From Pristionchus mayeri (Eukaryota; Nematoda; Chromadorea; Rhabditida; Neodiplogasteridae): a DNA stretch of 64,000 bases. The stretch's first letter is position 1, and each line of letters opens with the position of its first letter. The notes beneath the pieces were generated by a model that saw only the letters and a list, made by a program, of their open reading frames with translations, searched no databases and had not been told where the DNA came from. The stretch spans positions 20,864,365-20,928,364 of the forward strand of contig BTRK01000006.1 of assembly GCA_036245805.1 (NCBI GenBank), given 5' to 3'. Below are positions 1 to 13,700 of this stretch, piece by piece. The position numbers and the translations under genes are program-made.

Positions 1-70
1 AACGAGGGCATTTTTGATGGTTATTGAGAATGATTGAAAACATGGTAGACGAGGAGGGAGGGGGTGATTT

Positions 71-2598
71 TCAATTTAAAAGTCGAATTCTTGCTACTCC
101 TTGTTCCATAATCGGACGATATGATAAACATTGAATGTTTGTAACGCATGCTAACCTGAAAATGGGAATGCGATTTTCTCGGAAGCAGGAGAAGGGCAAC
201 TCGCGGATTGTGTAGAAACCAGCCTGAATGAGTGGTTTTACCATTTTGTCGAATTGTCGTTAAGTTGAGTGAAATTCGCAAAGCTATGGAGATGATGAAG
301 GCAATAAGTGGCAGTTCTGTTCAGGCGAAATTGTTCGTTCAATGGGAATCAGTACTGAGAATCCCCTTCTGCTCACCTTCCTGAATAGATGCTGGCTGGC
401 CTGTGCAGTGGCCACAGTCGACACTCGATCACACCCCAGATCCCTCCCGTGTTGCAGAGAACGACGGAGCAACTCGGAGGCGATCCCCTGGCTGGAGCAG
501 AGAGGGTTTGGTAGAGTGGATAGAGAGAATGCAACGGAAGTTGCGTATTTTACGGTGAAACAGTAGTAATAGGATATTAAAAATGGAGAGACGTTCGCTA
601 AGCGAGAATTTTTTTTTAATTTCGCCCATTCATCAGTACATCAGAGCTTCGTAATCACCCCTTCCATCCTACGTTCTCTTGAACAGTCTAATCAATGAAG
701 AGTGGAGAGTCGTAGTCAATTTTTTTGATTTTGCTTATTTTCACGCGCTCTCTAACCGACGAGAGAATATTCAGAATTGATCGATTTACTCACCGTGAAT
801 ATGCCCGATCGACGCAGATGACGTCGACATGGAAGATTCGATCGACTCGACCGAGAGTGTAGTGGACGTCGCCCTGGAGATCATGGGGGAATGACAGAGT
901 TAGACATTGGAGGGAAATCGATCTATCGACCAACCTATTGGGATAAAAAAAAAAATTTCAAGAGGATGACAACATTATGGATCATTATGGATTCTGCACG
1001 ATTGCCTATGATTTCGGGAAGATCACAATGCAATTCTCACCTCGAGTGCACCGATGAAAGCATTGAGTCGATTCGCATTTCGCTCCTTGTACGGACCCGT
1101 GTCCACTTCTGCAATTCTTACGGTTCGGTACACAAGATTTTTTTTCAGTGAGAAAGGCCATAGTTATTTTTTTTGTAGGTCACAAAGTTACCATAGACTA
1201 AGATATTACTCCGTACCCTCCTTGTAGTCCTTGAAGGGGTCGAATTCATTGCCCGAATGGTGTTCTTCTGTTTTTGGATCCACATGATTCAGGCAGATTC
1301 CCACCAACTCGTCCTCCAGAGAATCTCAACAAATGGGAGGGTGATGCAGGATACGGTAGGGTGTGTCAGGGAAACTTGGAAATATTGGGGGTACGTAGAG
1401 ATACGATGATTGTGTCTGGCATCATGATTGTATCTGGAGTTCTAACTGCGTCGTTCTCTATTCTTTGGATTAATTAAAGATTCTCTTCAGATGGTTCATT
1501 CTTGGGAGATTCAGAGAATGGGAAGGCGGTAGATGTCAACTGACTTTCTGATCTCGTCACTGCTACGATCGAGTTCTCAATTCCACCGTCCCGTAGATCG
1601 GTGAAGAAGGCATGCACGTCCTCCACTGTAGCATCTGCAATCGATAAACTACAGTATCCTATCATCATCTACAACAACTAATCGATTATTCGTCTACAAT
1701 AACCTTGTCCTACTGTTTCTTTGGATATTGCATTCAATCTACAGTCAGACATTGTCGAGAATCATTTTACTATCAACGGCCATTTGCCTTTTTTGCCATA
1801 GTGAACTTCTGGAAGTTTTCGTTCCCCAGAGAAGAAGCGGTTTCGAAAACACCCACTTCCTTCCGTATCAACAAACTCGCGCTGCGAAATTGTGCCAGTT
1901 TTCGACTCTCCATATTTTCCCTCCGTTCTCCCGTTCAGAAGCTTATCTCCTCTCCTCTCTCTTGTGACCTACCCTTGGGGGCACTCCATCTGGGCGAGGA
2001 GAAACCCTCTCACTATCGCGTGATCTCTCGCTTTCCCTGACTGGGGAGAGAGTGGGGGGAGGGAGAGGGTCGTTTTATCTCGGATGCCCCCACACACTGG
2101 TAGGAGAGGTTAGACATGCAAGAGCGGGCTTCACTCGACTGCTAGCAAGCTGGACCACGGGATGAAGAAGGAAGAGGAAGATGCACTCTCTCCATTATTA
2201 TCTTCTCAGGGAAACTTTATCCACTTCTCATGAGTTGTCCAAAGAAAAGTGAGGAAGGGGTTCGAATTTCGGAGTTCATTAGTAGATTGATCTCTTGCTC
2301 TACTTCTTCCTCTCGAAAGGTGTGCTCACGTCAAAGTCAATCGTCCCGAAAGACACGCCGCTCTCAGCCAATTTTCCTTCGAATACCACCCTCTCTCCCA
2401 ACATGAGATTACTTCCGGAGCCGGCGAAAAGGAAATTAATTGCACGGTTCTACGGATCGGATTTGCCAGAAATTGTTACAGTAAAAACTCACCGAGACTG
2501 AGTGTTATCGGCTCTTGCACGCGGAATTTGTTCAAGAGGAAGTTCAGGACCTCTTCGGAGTACGGTAGACCAGCGACGTACCGTATCTCATCCATCAT
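71..2598 (-). CDS. GNAT-family N-acetyltransferase (nematode arylalkylamine-NAT-like)
   Basis: Seven exons join in phase: 2598-2493, 1634-1545, 1324-1217, 1108-1041, 873-794, 491-377 and 223-71, giving 239 residues. The start is the first ATG of an ATG-ATG pair. The N-terminus (SEEVLNFLLNKFRVQEPIT) matches the opening helix typical of aaNAT-like proteins. A central strand reads DELVGICLN. The acetyl-CoA loop is the R-Q-G-I-A-S stretch split across the exon 5/6 junction. A C-terminal AGFYTIRELPF strand follows. GNAT enzymes move an acetyl group from acetyl-CoA to an amine. The substrate cannot be told from the sequence. The protein has no signal peptide and is probably cytosolic. The first intron (1635-2492) holds an open stretch on the same strand at about 2300-2450 that was not used because its phase does not fit. 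Family assignment is by pattern recognition. Confidence 0.82.
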
Positions 2599-3020
2599 TC
2601 TGGATTACTGTAGGCAATACAGATTAGTAGAATGTATTCAGTGCTTATTTTCGGAATACAATAGTGAGGACAATGAGTTTGAACATTTTAATAAGTAAGA
2701 TATTCAATGTTGAAGGATGAATGAACTGGGGTAACCGAGCGAAAACGTTTGAAAGACGTGCAGAAGGGTAAGTCTTGCAAGTATGGACACGTCAATCAAC
2801 GAACACACGGAGCAATCGTGCGAAAGAAGAGAGGAAGAAGAGAAAGAGTCTTCCCCCCTCAATCCAGCAACCCATGTTGGAATAATAGAGGAGGCGTGGA
2901 GGGAGAGGTTAGAAAGGAAGGAGGGAGGGGGGAGGGAGTGAGAGGGAAGAAGTAGAGTAGGAAAAAGCAAAGATAAACTGAGGAAGAGATGAATGGGCAG
3001 TGTGCGGTAGGGTGGAAGCA

Positions 3021-3106
3021 GTCCATTACGGTAACTATCGTATCGCAGGGGAAGAAAGGCATTGTCCATTACGGTAACTATCGTATCTCAGGGGAAGAAA
3101 GGCATT
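3021..3106. repeat. Two-copy 43-bp tandem repeat upstream of sti-1
   Basis: Two consecutive 43-base units (3021-3063 and 3064-3106) each begin GTCCATTACGGTAACTATCG and differ at about one base. Each contains the ACGGTA core seen throughout the window. The rest of 2599-3588 shows no gene that I can support. It lies between the divergently transcribed GNAT and sti-1 genes and is presumably their shared promoter region. Confidence 0.85.
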
Positions 3107-3588
3107 ATTTGGAAGGTGCCATGGAGCTAGGGAGGCACCTACTACGGTGTTATCCATTGGTGAGAATGTTATTGCCTATCGGGGATCGTGGGAGAATGGG
3201 AGCAAATGAGGCATGTGAGAAGTATTTAGTTGAGAAATTTCTTTGAAAATCTTGTTTGTAACGTGGAAGAAATTGTTTATACGATGTTGTTTAGAAAATC
3301 TTTTTTTAATAAATTAAAAATAAAAATGCCAGTTTACAATTGTCTATTCATTACTGTAGAGACAAAACGATCTTTGAAAATCACGAGCGTGACTAACCGC
3401 CAAACTTTAACTACGGTAGTTTATTACGGTACAGTTCGGTGTGTCATAGCGTCCGCATTTACTCGAGAACTTTCCATCAAACTCCGCCCATTTCTGTTGA
3501 AGGTTCGCTTCGGATCTGGAATTTTCCTGGTCTTTCACTCGTTTTCTCTTCGCGTTTCTCCGCTTCACTCGGATTTTCACCTATCGAG

Positions 3589-6187
3589 ATGGCTGAGGCA
3601 GTGAGTTCCTTTGTTGGCATTTCTTTCCGTTGTGTACTATGGATAGGAAGTGCTGGATATTTCGGCGACTAATCCGTTGTTCTCAGGCAGTAGCAGAGAA
3701 GAATCTCGGCAACGAGGCGTACAAGAAGAAGGACTTCGCCACGGCGCACGTCCACTACGACAAGGCGATCGAGCTCGACCCCGCCAATGCCACCTTCCAC
3801 TCCAACAAGGCCGGTAAGTGCTCCTTTCTCCTTTCCTTGTCGGTTGTCGTATTTCGTGTTATAGGTTTGATCAGCTTGAACTGAGCATATTTTGCTTCCT
3901 TGGTTAACAAAAATCTTTTTTCAATGTGTAGTACATGCATGTTCGTTCGTGACTCGCTTTGGTGACTGAACTAACGCTTGCAGCTGCGTACTTCGAGGAG
4001 GGCAAGTTGGACGAGTGCGTCGCTTCGTGCGAGAAGGCCGTCGAGATCGGCAGAGAGCATCGCGCCGACTACACCGTCATTGCCAAGTATGTTACTCTTT
4101 TCTTCGCGTTGAAAAGATCACAATTTCGTCACTATAATGTTTCTTGCTGGTGTAACGCACAGACGCTAATTTTCGAAAATGTTCTAAAAACAAAGCTCAA
4201 TGTATTATTGTTCTACCCAATAACCCGTCTATTGGAAGACATGATGAACGGCTATTGTAGGGCGTTGGCTCGCGCGGGCAACGCCGAGCTCAAGAGAGGT
4301 AACCTGAAGGCCGCCCTCAACTGGTTCCAGCGATCCCTCTCGGAGCACAGAGACCCCGAGCTGGTCAAGAAGGCCAAGTCCCTCGAGAACCAGATCAAGG
4401 TGTGTTTATAGCTCTGTTTATTAAGATTGTTTGGGTAAAATTGCATTAAATATTTTTCAAACTGTCGTAATTAGTTAATGATGATGCATTCAGGAGGAGG
4501 AGGCCAAGTCGTACATCAACCCCGAGCTGGCCGAGCAGGAGAAGCAGAAGGGAAACGAGCTATTCAAGGTGTGTAATCAGTTCTTGAGATTCACACATGC
4601 AAACTGTAATGGTTTGTACTCTATCAAAAATTTCGATTGGTTTTCACAGAGGAGGGGTTTCCTGTTCATCAATAAGTTGTTGTAATTTTCTGTGTTTTTT
4701 AGAAGGGTGACTTCCCTGGCGCAATGAAGCACTACAACGAGGCTGTGAAGAGACACCCCGACAATGCCATCCTCTACTCCAACAGGTACATCGTGCAGTC
4801 GTATAGATAAGATTACTTCACGACGCTTTGATGGCGTTTGTTGTGAGTGATTAAGCTCAAACAAATTATCTACACTGTAATCTTTCTGGGGAAGGCTGAA
4901 TTACTATTACTATTTTCGCTGAAGCATGTTATTATCGATATTTTCACTGGAGAATAGATTATAGATTATTTGGATTTGGATTTTATCCATTTATGTTTAT
5001 GAAGTTTATGCGAATTTGAAATTTTATCAATATTTCAAATACTCCAAAAATAATTATGTTTATCCAAAAATGCATATAACTGATTATTTTGAGAGCGGCG
5101 TGCCTGACGAAGCTGATGGACTTCCAGAGAGCACTCGACGACTGCGAGAAGTGCATCAAGATCGACCCCAACTTCAGTGAGTAGACTGACATTCGGGCTC
5201 TACTTGAGATGTTTCTTCATCCCATGACTCATCCTGATCCCATCTGACAATTTTTAGTTATATGATTTGTTAAAATGGTGGATCACGTTTCGTCGTTAGG
5301 AAAGTTTTATTTGGAGGAGGTGTATATGATAACCGTGCTTAAAATGGAGAATTGCAAAACAAATGCTTCCATTGCAGTCAAGGCGTATATCCGCAAGGGT
5401 GCTGTGCTCACCGCCATGAAGGAGTGGGGAAAGGCACAGGTACGGTAGTCGGAGGGACGGTTTATTTTTGAAGATTTTTAATTTTCGGTGCAGTTCGAAA
5501 CGCATCTTAGCTTTGAAAATTTTTTTGTAATGATATTTCGATATTATAAAAGAGTATCAATTGTATGTAAGGGATGGATAAATATGACGTTGTAGTCGTC
5601 GTACGAGGCAGCGCTGCGCATCGACTCGAACAACGCCGAGGCGAGAGAGGGCGTCCGTATCTGCCTGCAGAGCAACGACGAGAAGCCAGAGGCCGTGAGT
5701 CAAGGGGGGAGGGGGAACACTTGCTGCGTCACTATTCTGTAGCAGGAAGTCTAGGCAACTATGGTTGGGGGGCACACGTTTGGAAAGGAAACATTTGGCA
5801 ACAATTTGGTAAAAACTCATGATTTGCAGGCTCGTGAGCGCGCGCTCGCCGACCCCGAGGTGCAGGAGATCCTGCGTGACCCCGGCATGAGACTCATCCT
5901 CGAGCAGATGAGCAATGTGAGTTGGGATTTATTTGCTATTATTGAATTTGTAATTCGAAAATCAACTACTTTGGAGAGTGTATAGGTGTTGGTGGCGGGT
6001 GTTTCACTTCTAGTTCATGATTCCATTGGGTGACTTCTTTGGTATAAAATCTTTCCACCGTTTACGTCGTGTATCTCATCATTATCCACCGCAGGATCCG
6101 GGTGCACTCCGTGAGCACCTCCAGAACCCCGAAGTCGCCAGGAAGATTATGAAATTGAAAGAGGCTGGAATCGTCCAGATCCGATAA
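3589..6187 (+). CDS. sti-1: STI-1/Hop co-chaperone (stress-inducible phosphoprotein)
   Basis: Eleven exons join in phase: 3589-3600, 3687-3813, 3984-4086, 4261-4399, 4494-4568, 4703-4785, 5094-5176, 5378-5439, 5596-5694, 5830-5916 and 6095-6187. They give 320 residues, which is the length I recall for C. elegans STI-1. The protein starts MAEA and goes straight into a TPR block ([20 protein letters not shown]). A second TPR block begins at [20 protein letters not shown]. The C-terminal DP domain carries [11 protein letters not shown] and ends EAGIVQIR. Vertebrate Hop has TPR1-DP1-TPR2A-TPR2B-DP2; here TPR1 and DP1 are absent, as in Caenorhabditis, so the protein corresponds to TPR2A-TPR2B-DP2. 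Hop links Hsp70 and Hsp90 during client transfer in the cytosol. The first coding exon is only four codons long. Confidence 0.96.
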
Positions 6188-6620
6188 GCCCTCTCCCCAT
6201 TGATTGTTCATCAGTTATTGTCTACTACTGTTTTTCCTATGATAATTATCTCCCCGATATAGTGGTCTCATACTGAATATTGATTTTCCCGTGAATCGTT
6301 GTGCGTCTGTCTCCAAATTATTTTGTTTATGTTTTGTCCGCATAGTCAATGATAAATATTTATACGCTAACGGAAGACAATCATCACTTCCAATACACTA
6401 AAACAGAAGGAGGGGGGGGGGCGGTTGGGAAACTATTGTTCTCGGGGCACATATGGGTATCCAAGGGCTTCTAGTGAGAGGGGGCAGTCACTCCCACGTT
6501 TCATTGTGTAGTCATGTTGCTTCTTCTCTCGCTTTGGCTATTACATGGTATGCCATTTTAATAACGACTACAATCTGATCAGTATGTCAACCTACAGCAT
6601 GTGTTCTTCCTGTACAGCGA

Positions 6621-9600
6621 ATGAGTGAGGGAAATTTAAAGATGAGATCATTACTTGCGATCTCATTCCCCTTACTCGTGGTATTTTCAGTAGTGACTGG
6701 GGGCGAGTACACTGTCTTCTCTCGTGCCTTCTCATCCTACAACAACATGATCATGCCCGGCACAGTGAATGCTTCCAGCAGAGTCCTCGTAGTAGCCAAT
6801 ATCGAGAGACTGCAACTACTAGATGTAGTGAGTGGTGCATCTGAGGGTACGACTGATGAGATATAACGATTAACTAAGGATGGAGTAAGGTTACAGAAAG
6901 TAAGTAGATTATCGATTTTTAGGAAGAAGTTGAGCAATCGGTGAAATTCTTCATCGACGTGCGTCTCATGTGGACAGATCCGACGATTCGATGGGATCCC
7001 GAAACAGACAATCAGAAAACTAGCTCCATCAAGGTATACGGTAGACTACCTATCTACCCTTTACCAATCTTGTTTACGTTCTTTTTGTCTGCATTTGCCA
7101 TTCCTATCTCTCTTGGTTGTCCCCTCCGTAGGTAATCTTATTCCTGATCTACCGCACTTCCAGTTCTGATACAGTATCTCAGGTGCCAGAGGAAACAGTG
7201 TGGTCTCCGGATATCACGATCTTCTCTGCTGTCTCTAAGACCTTCCCCATTTCATCCTCGAGAAGAGTACTGAGGGTGAAGTCAGATGGAGCTATTGAGA
7301 AGAGCACTGCACAGGTCATCTTGCAGTAATAGATACCTGGATTATCGATTAGTGGATGTGCGTACTCATTCATGATGAACGACTTGAGTGCTTACCACTG
7401 AATTCTGAATACTGTAGATTATTCATCTTAGATCATCCTCAATCCCTGCACACTCAATGTGAACAAGTTTCCATTCGACACGCAGAGCTGCCACTTCAAA
7501 CTCGGACCATGGGCGTACGATAACAGCGAAGTATAACATGACTACAGTAACCAGACTACAGTATCTATGCTCAGGTCGCGTTGAGACCATACCTTTCGCC
7601 TACCCTGAACATCACTGACAAGAACTACTTTCGGGTGAGAATACGGTATCAGATGAATAGCAGGTTGTTCTTCAGCTGGGGATTGAGAATTTCGATCAGG
7701 GGGAGAATGAAATTCAATGAATAAATAATCGAAGTGAAACTGACAGTTATGAAGACAAGTAGGACTCTCTCGGTGAATGCATATTTCAGGGCAATTCAGA
7801 GTGGACACTGCAGTCGATCGACGTTGAATTCTATGCAGATGATTCATACGGGATGGGGCAGGTGTATGATGAGGTACGTAGGTACTAATCATAGATCAAG
7901 GGATACGGTAGGTGCACTACACGATCAAGCTGAAGCGCGCATGGCTGTACTACTTCTGGGTGAGAAAATCATTAAATCTACCCCGTATCCTTGGCTATCG
8001 TATCTTGAACGACCAGTAGAAACATTCCGCGCGAATCGATACCGTAACCCATTATTTATTGCTCCAGGTTCTGATCCTGCCCACATTCATTTGTGCAACA
8101 CTCTGCATCTTCGGTCTGTTCATGCCCTCCGAGAGCTCCGGATATCGATTCGAGAAGGTATCGTAAGCTCTGGCGTGCTGTAGCTTTGCACAATCCCAGT
8201 GGTGTGCTGTAGAATACAGTATTCTGAGAGTAGTGCTACCGTACTCAGGTCTCGCTCGGTGTAATGACGCTAGTCTCGATGTCGATGGTGCTGGAGACAT
8301 TCTCAGCCACGATGCCCAAGTCATCCACACTTCCACTACTCGGTGAGGAGTGATCATTGAATTACGTATCCTGCCTTTTCTGCGTATTGAAAAAAGTATT
8401 CATCAGTTCATCTTATCACTGGCCCATGTAATCCCAAGAGAATCTTATTGAAACAAATAGCTCTATTTCATCACAAATGGTCGATGGAGTAATTGTCTGA
8501 CTATCTTAATTTCACCCGCTTTCTCCCGCACGGCATAACGATCAAGAGAGTGTCATCTTCCAAGCGGGGTCAGTCTCCGTGAGTGAAAGGCGGGAGGAGG
8601 CACTCGCGAAACTCCGCCCCCTCTCCCTCTCTTTCTCGCTTGTTTCTGCCCCGGCGTGTATAGAAAGCAGCGCGCCTACGAGAGATCTCCTCTCGCTACC
8701 TTCGTCGGTTTTAACCCAGTATCTCAAGGTACGCTTGGGCATCTGACCAGATACTCTCTGTGTTAGAGAACCAACAGTTTTTGGGCAGCTCTGAGGGGGA
8801 TCTCCCGAGAGCAATAATTCATTGGTTGTTTTCTGGCGACTTCGTCGTGCAGCAAGAATTTTTGCCTATCGTGCATTATGCGATGAAATTTAGTTTTTCA
8901 TTCTCTCCTTTTCACAAGCTCTCTCTCATTCAATTCACTTATTAAATATGTAGCAGCAGCGTGTCTCCCTACATTTGGCATCTCCACTTCAAGTCGTTTA
9001 GTCTACATGTATGACCTATTCTCACGTGCAAACTACAGCCTGCCGTTCCTTGAGGATGATTGGTGGCGAAGTACTTAATTACAGTGGCCTGATAAGACGG
9101 AACTCGCGAGAAATCACACAGGGAGCGAGATTACTGTGTAGTTGGATTACGGTAGCTTAGGAACGAGTTTGCACCTCTTCAGGAATCTACGTGTTAGCAG
9201 AGGAGCTGGTGTGCGCCTGTGCAACGCTTGTTACCGTAACCCTCTCGCTGCTGCACGAACAAGCGACGACCAGGAGATGGATGGTCCCGAAGATGATGGC
9301 TAAGGTATACGGTAATCGGGGAATACGGTAGATCGATATGAGATGCAGTCACTACTGTGGCACTCGTACGATTCGCATGTCCGAACCAGAGCCACGTCGA
9401 TACAACCGGTGAAAAGGTAAGGAAGGAACGAAGATTAACGATCATAAGATGGTTATGTGACGGATCTATCCTTCCGCAGCTCATCCGCCCTCACCCCTCA
9501 TCTTTCCCTTATCTCCTCCCATCTTCGTGAACTCGAATCGGACGATGCTCTAGCTGCTCAATGGATGCGCATCTTCGATCGATTGGACATCATTGCCATG

Positions 9601-9721
9601 ACTCTTTTCCAGGTGAGCTACGTCACATTGTTCAATATTCCCCTGCTACGGTACTCCCAACTGTCCCGTTTAGATAATCAACATCATCATCAATCTCGCA
9701 ATCCTCATCGGCAGATCATAG
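6621..9721 (+). CDS. Cys-loop ligand-gated ion channel subunit (nAChR-like, orphan)
   Basis: The ATG at 6621 lies just after a TGTACAG acceptor. It precedes a signal peptide (a second ATG at 6642 starts MRSLLAISFPLLVVF). Exons spell a complete subunit. The loop-D-like strand is FIDVRLMWTDPTIRWDP. The next strand is VWSPDITIFSA. The Cys-loop has C-x13-C spacing (CTLNVNKFPFDTQSC, about 7444-7490). M1 is WVLILPTFICATLCIFGLF. M2 begins EKVSLGVMTLVSMSMVLETF. M3 is LVCACATLVTVTLSLL. A cytoplasmic loop follows, and M4 (DIIAMTLFQ then IINIIINLAILIG) stops at TAG 9719-9721. M2 lacks the PAR motif of anion channels and resembles cation-selective subunits. No vicinal cysteine pair is visible in the loop-C region, so it is not a typical alpha subunit. 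The ligand is unknown. The exon covering the M3-M4 loop (about 9345-9416) is the least certain. Confidence 0.88.
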
Positions 9722-10731
9722 ACTTCCTTCCCTTCATGCACGAAAAGAACTGCGAAAAAAAACAAATAAAGTTTATTAACATATACAATTTTGGTTCATG
9801 TGAGTCCATATGGGAATGGAGTGGATGGGGGTTAAAATCTCGTAAATAAGTGTGGTCTAGTAACGTCAACTAACATAATATGTGATCCTGTGGTCAAACG
9901 ATCGTGGATTGAGGGGAGACTATGGTACAGGCAAAGCACGGAGGGAAAGTAAGTCATAAGACTAGGAAAGAAAGTGCAATCGATAGGGAAAGTAGGGATG
10001 AATACTTCAGGGAAACGGCGCACGAACCGTGCACCAGAGGGGCGCCAGGGATTAGAAGGGGAAGTTTTCAAGATCTGAAAATGTCGTTCAATCGAATGAA
10101 GTGGGTATTATTATTGTATTTCAGGCGACCGACAAGCAATGGACATACAATAGGTAGGGAGAAGTGCTGGGAGGGGAGAGTGGGTGGGAAACGCAGGACA
10201 GGACAGAGGTGGTTCGAGGCTCGGTTGCGTGATGTGGCGGGTGTACGGTAGCGTGATTGTCGATCGATTGGATTAATCCCTGCAATTAAGCTCGACACGT
10301 AAAATCACTACACGCCACTATCGGAAACGTCGTCGGTCGAGTGGTGGTGAACGGGTGACTACGGTACTCTTAGCCGACCAGGCGTCGATTCTCGTCTTGG
10401 TCGCTGACAAATAATAAATCACACGTTCGCGCTATGCACCCGCGACATTCGTCGCAACCACCACCAGCACGCACACAATAGCAATGAATCAAATTGGGGC
10501 GGTGACGACTAGAATACCAAGCAGCACACTTTTCCCCTTTCCGTACACACAATGACCGTCACCTTCTCGTTCACACTTGCATCCCTAGACACTCGTGCAC
10601 ATCAATGGACAATTGCGAGAAGATGGAAATATTTGAAAAGAATCGGTTACCACGAGTGCTTACAGTTGTCCGGAGATGTGCACAAGCTTAGTCTCCCCCA
10701 TCTCCCTCCCCTTCCCTCTCTCTCTCATTAC
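9722..10731. other. Intergenic region between two convergent genes
   Basis: An AATAAA lies at about 9764, close downstream of the channel stop, and is the likely poly(A) signal. The rest, up to the Lifeguard stop codon, holds short open frames on both strands with no recognisable motif, plus several ACGGTA motifs. I see no supported gene. Confidence 0.6.
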
Positions 10732-13700
10732 TCACCTCGATCCGAAGAGGGAGAGGATGAACCAGAAGATCTGGACAATGTCGAGGAAGAGCTGGATGGC
10801 GGCGAAGATGTGGTCTTCGGGCGAGATCTCGTACTTGCGACCACCCATCAGCATCTGCACAATAGACAAGAGTTGTATAGAAAATAGGTACAGAAGATGC
10901 GGTCAAATCGATCGAACACTGCGCATACTTATGTTCGTCGTATTCTGCAATTCTCACCTGCACATCAATCGCGAGGTAGGCCATGAACATCAGCGCACCG
11001 AGGCCGGCGTAGATCGTGTACAGAATTCTGACCTTCTGTAATTGATAAATTTTGAAAAAATAGCGCCAAAAAAGGAAAAGTAATAACTGACGAATGCCAT
11101 GGTGCCGATGATGGCGATGATGCCGAAGACGAAGAGGAACATCGAGAGAAGGGCCATCACTCCCATGCAACTCAAAAACAATGTCGATTAGTCAACCAAT
11201 AAATCGGGCTCGAAATGACTCCTCGTCCCCCAAGTTTGAATACAAAATTTATCTAGTTAGGAAATCTCTACAACTGCGTTTTCATGTCCAAAAAAAAGTT
11301 ATTAGGTTGATTCATAAGTTTCTGACTATTCAATTCCTATTGACTATAATATCGTAGCGTCTGTCTGTCCGTTATTCCGTTTGCGTGTCTGTCACACTTT
11401 TTACAAATCGCCATAACTCGCTTCAAATTTATCCTAGACCTACACGTATGGTACCATACGAACCCTCTCGGCGAGCTCTTTCAAAATCGATAATGATTGC
11501 GTCATCATGACGTCATATTGCATCATCACTACTCAATATCTCGTTTTTTCTCCTCATAACTCGCTTCAACCGCATCCTAGAACGGTAATTCCTAGACCAG
11601 TCGGATCCCTAGGCTCGGCACTTTTAAAATCGATAATGATTGCGTCATATGTCGTCATCAAATCAAATCAAATCATTTATTTCCTGTACATGAGGAGATA
11701 GGCCGGGATGTTAGGTCCTTGTCTTCTCATTCACGATTAATCGGGGTCAGGAAAGGCGGTCTTCTACTTCCATAGTTCTCGGTTGAGTGCGTGTCTCTCC
11801 GTCAGTCGAAGCTCACTGATGTCTTCTTTCAACATCTCTGACCATCTCAGTTTTGGTCTGCCCACTGGCCTCTTGCCTTTGATAGAATATCCCATCATTC
11901 TCATACACACATGATCTCGATCTCGTCTCTTCACATGTCCGAACCATCTCAATCGCCGTTCTCGGACCTTCCCATCAAGCATCGCACACTTGGTCATTGC
12001 TCTTATAGCCTCATTCGCCACCCTGTCAGTGAGAGTCAATCCGCATGCCCATCTCAGCATCTTCATCTCCACCACCAGCAATCGATCCATCTGCTTTACA
12101 GTAATAGGCCATGATTCACTTCCGTACAAAAGTGCAGGTCTTATAATGCTCTTGTACACTTTGCCCTTCACCTTCAGACTGGCCCTTCTGTCATTCATCA
12201 CACCACTACATGCCCTCCATTTCATCCACGCACACTTAATACGATGATCCACATCTTTCTCAGCAGATCCATCTGCAGTGATCATCGAACCCAAATACTT
12301 GATCAACTCTTTTGATCACTGCCTGATTCACATCTTTCATCGTTGCATTCCCACACTCGAATCCAATAAATTCCGTCTTCCCAGTGTTCAGAGTCAGCCC
12401 GGCTTCGCAAAGCCTCCTCTGAAAACTCTTCATTCCCTTCTCTACTTCACTCACATCTGTTCCAACAATGCAGATGTCATCGGCATACAACATCGTCCAA
12501 GGTGCCTCTCTTATCAATCCTTCAAGCACTGTCCAACACAGTTATGAATAGCAATGGGGAAAGGGCACTTCCTTGGTGGACTCCGACTCGAATCGGTATC
12601 TCCCCTGTCTTTCCGCACGGTGCTCTCACAACTGCCATGGCTCCGTCATACGTATCTCTGATCACATCAATGTATCTCTCTGGCACTTCTTTATCTCTGA
12701 GACATCTCCATATTTGCTTTCTCGGAGTGCGATAATACGCCTTTTCCATATCAAGAAATGCAGCCACTACAGGCATTCCGTATTCGAAATGCCTCTCAAA
12801 GAGCATTCTCAGCGCGAATATCGGTTCCGCAGTGGAACAAGCTGGAATAAATCCAAACTGAGAATCCTTCAAAGAAATGCACTTCCTCAATCGACGATCC
12901 AACATCTTCTCATATCACTATGCAATATCCCGTTTGTTGCCCATAGCTCGCTTTAAACTTAACCTAGAAGGTCAAGTCCTGCACCATACGAACCCTGTCG
13001 GCGAGCTCTATCAAAATCGATGATTGCGTCATCATGACGTATTATTGCATCATCGCTATGCAATATCCCTATTTTCCTCATAACTCGATTCAAACTCGTC
13101 GTACACCTGCAAGTAAGGTACCATACAACTCCCCTCGACGAGATCTTTCTATTGCATCATCGATTGCATCATCATTACGTAATGATGATGCAATAATGCA
13201 ATATCTCGGCTCACAGGCATCACCCAGACCCCGGACCTTGACCATTAGAGTAAGCTCATTCAAAATTTGGTATTACATCATCATTATGATGCAATAATCA
13301 CTTTTTGGCCATAAATCGCTTCAAAGTGGTCACCCAGACCCCGCATATTGACCATTCGATTCCCCAGAGTAAGCTCATTCAAAATTTGGTATTACATCAT
13401 CATTATGAAACATGATGCAATAATAACTTTTTGGCCATAAATCGCTTCAAAGTGGTCACCCAGACCCCGCATATTGACCATTCGATTCCACAGAGTGAGC
13501 TCTTTCAAAATTTGGTATTACGTCATCGTCATGCAATATTACCTAATTTCATCTCAAATATCTCGCTGGCGAAGCCCCATTCCAGCTTTTTCGGATCGCT
13601 CGAGGCCTCACGAGCCTTTTACAACATTTTAAGCAGGGTCTCACCCTCGTGGACAACATTTATAATTATCACACAACCCCGCGAACCACGTAGCGACCGA

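Noticed and set aside
2280..2450. Minus-strand open stretch with a galectin-like pattern (GERVVFEGKLAESGVSFGTIDF) inside the first GNAT intron
   Set aside because: No splice pair fits it in phase with either neighbouring exon, while exon 1 joins exon 2 directly in phase. Probably chance; kept as a remote alternative exon.
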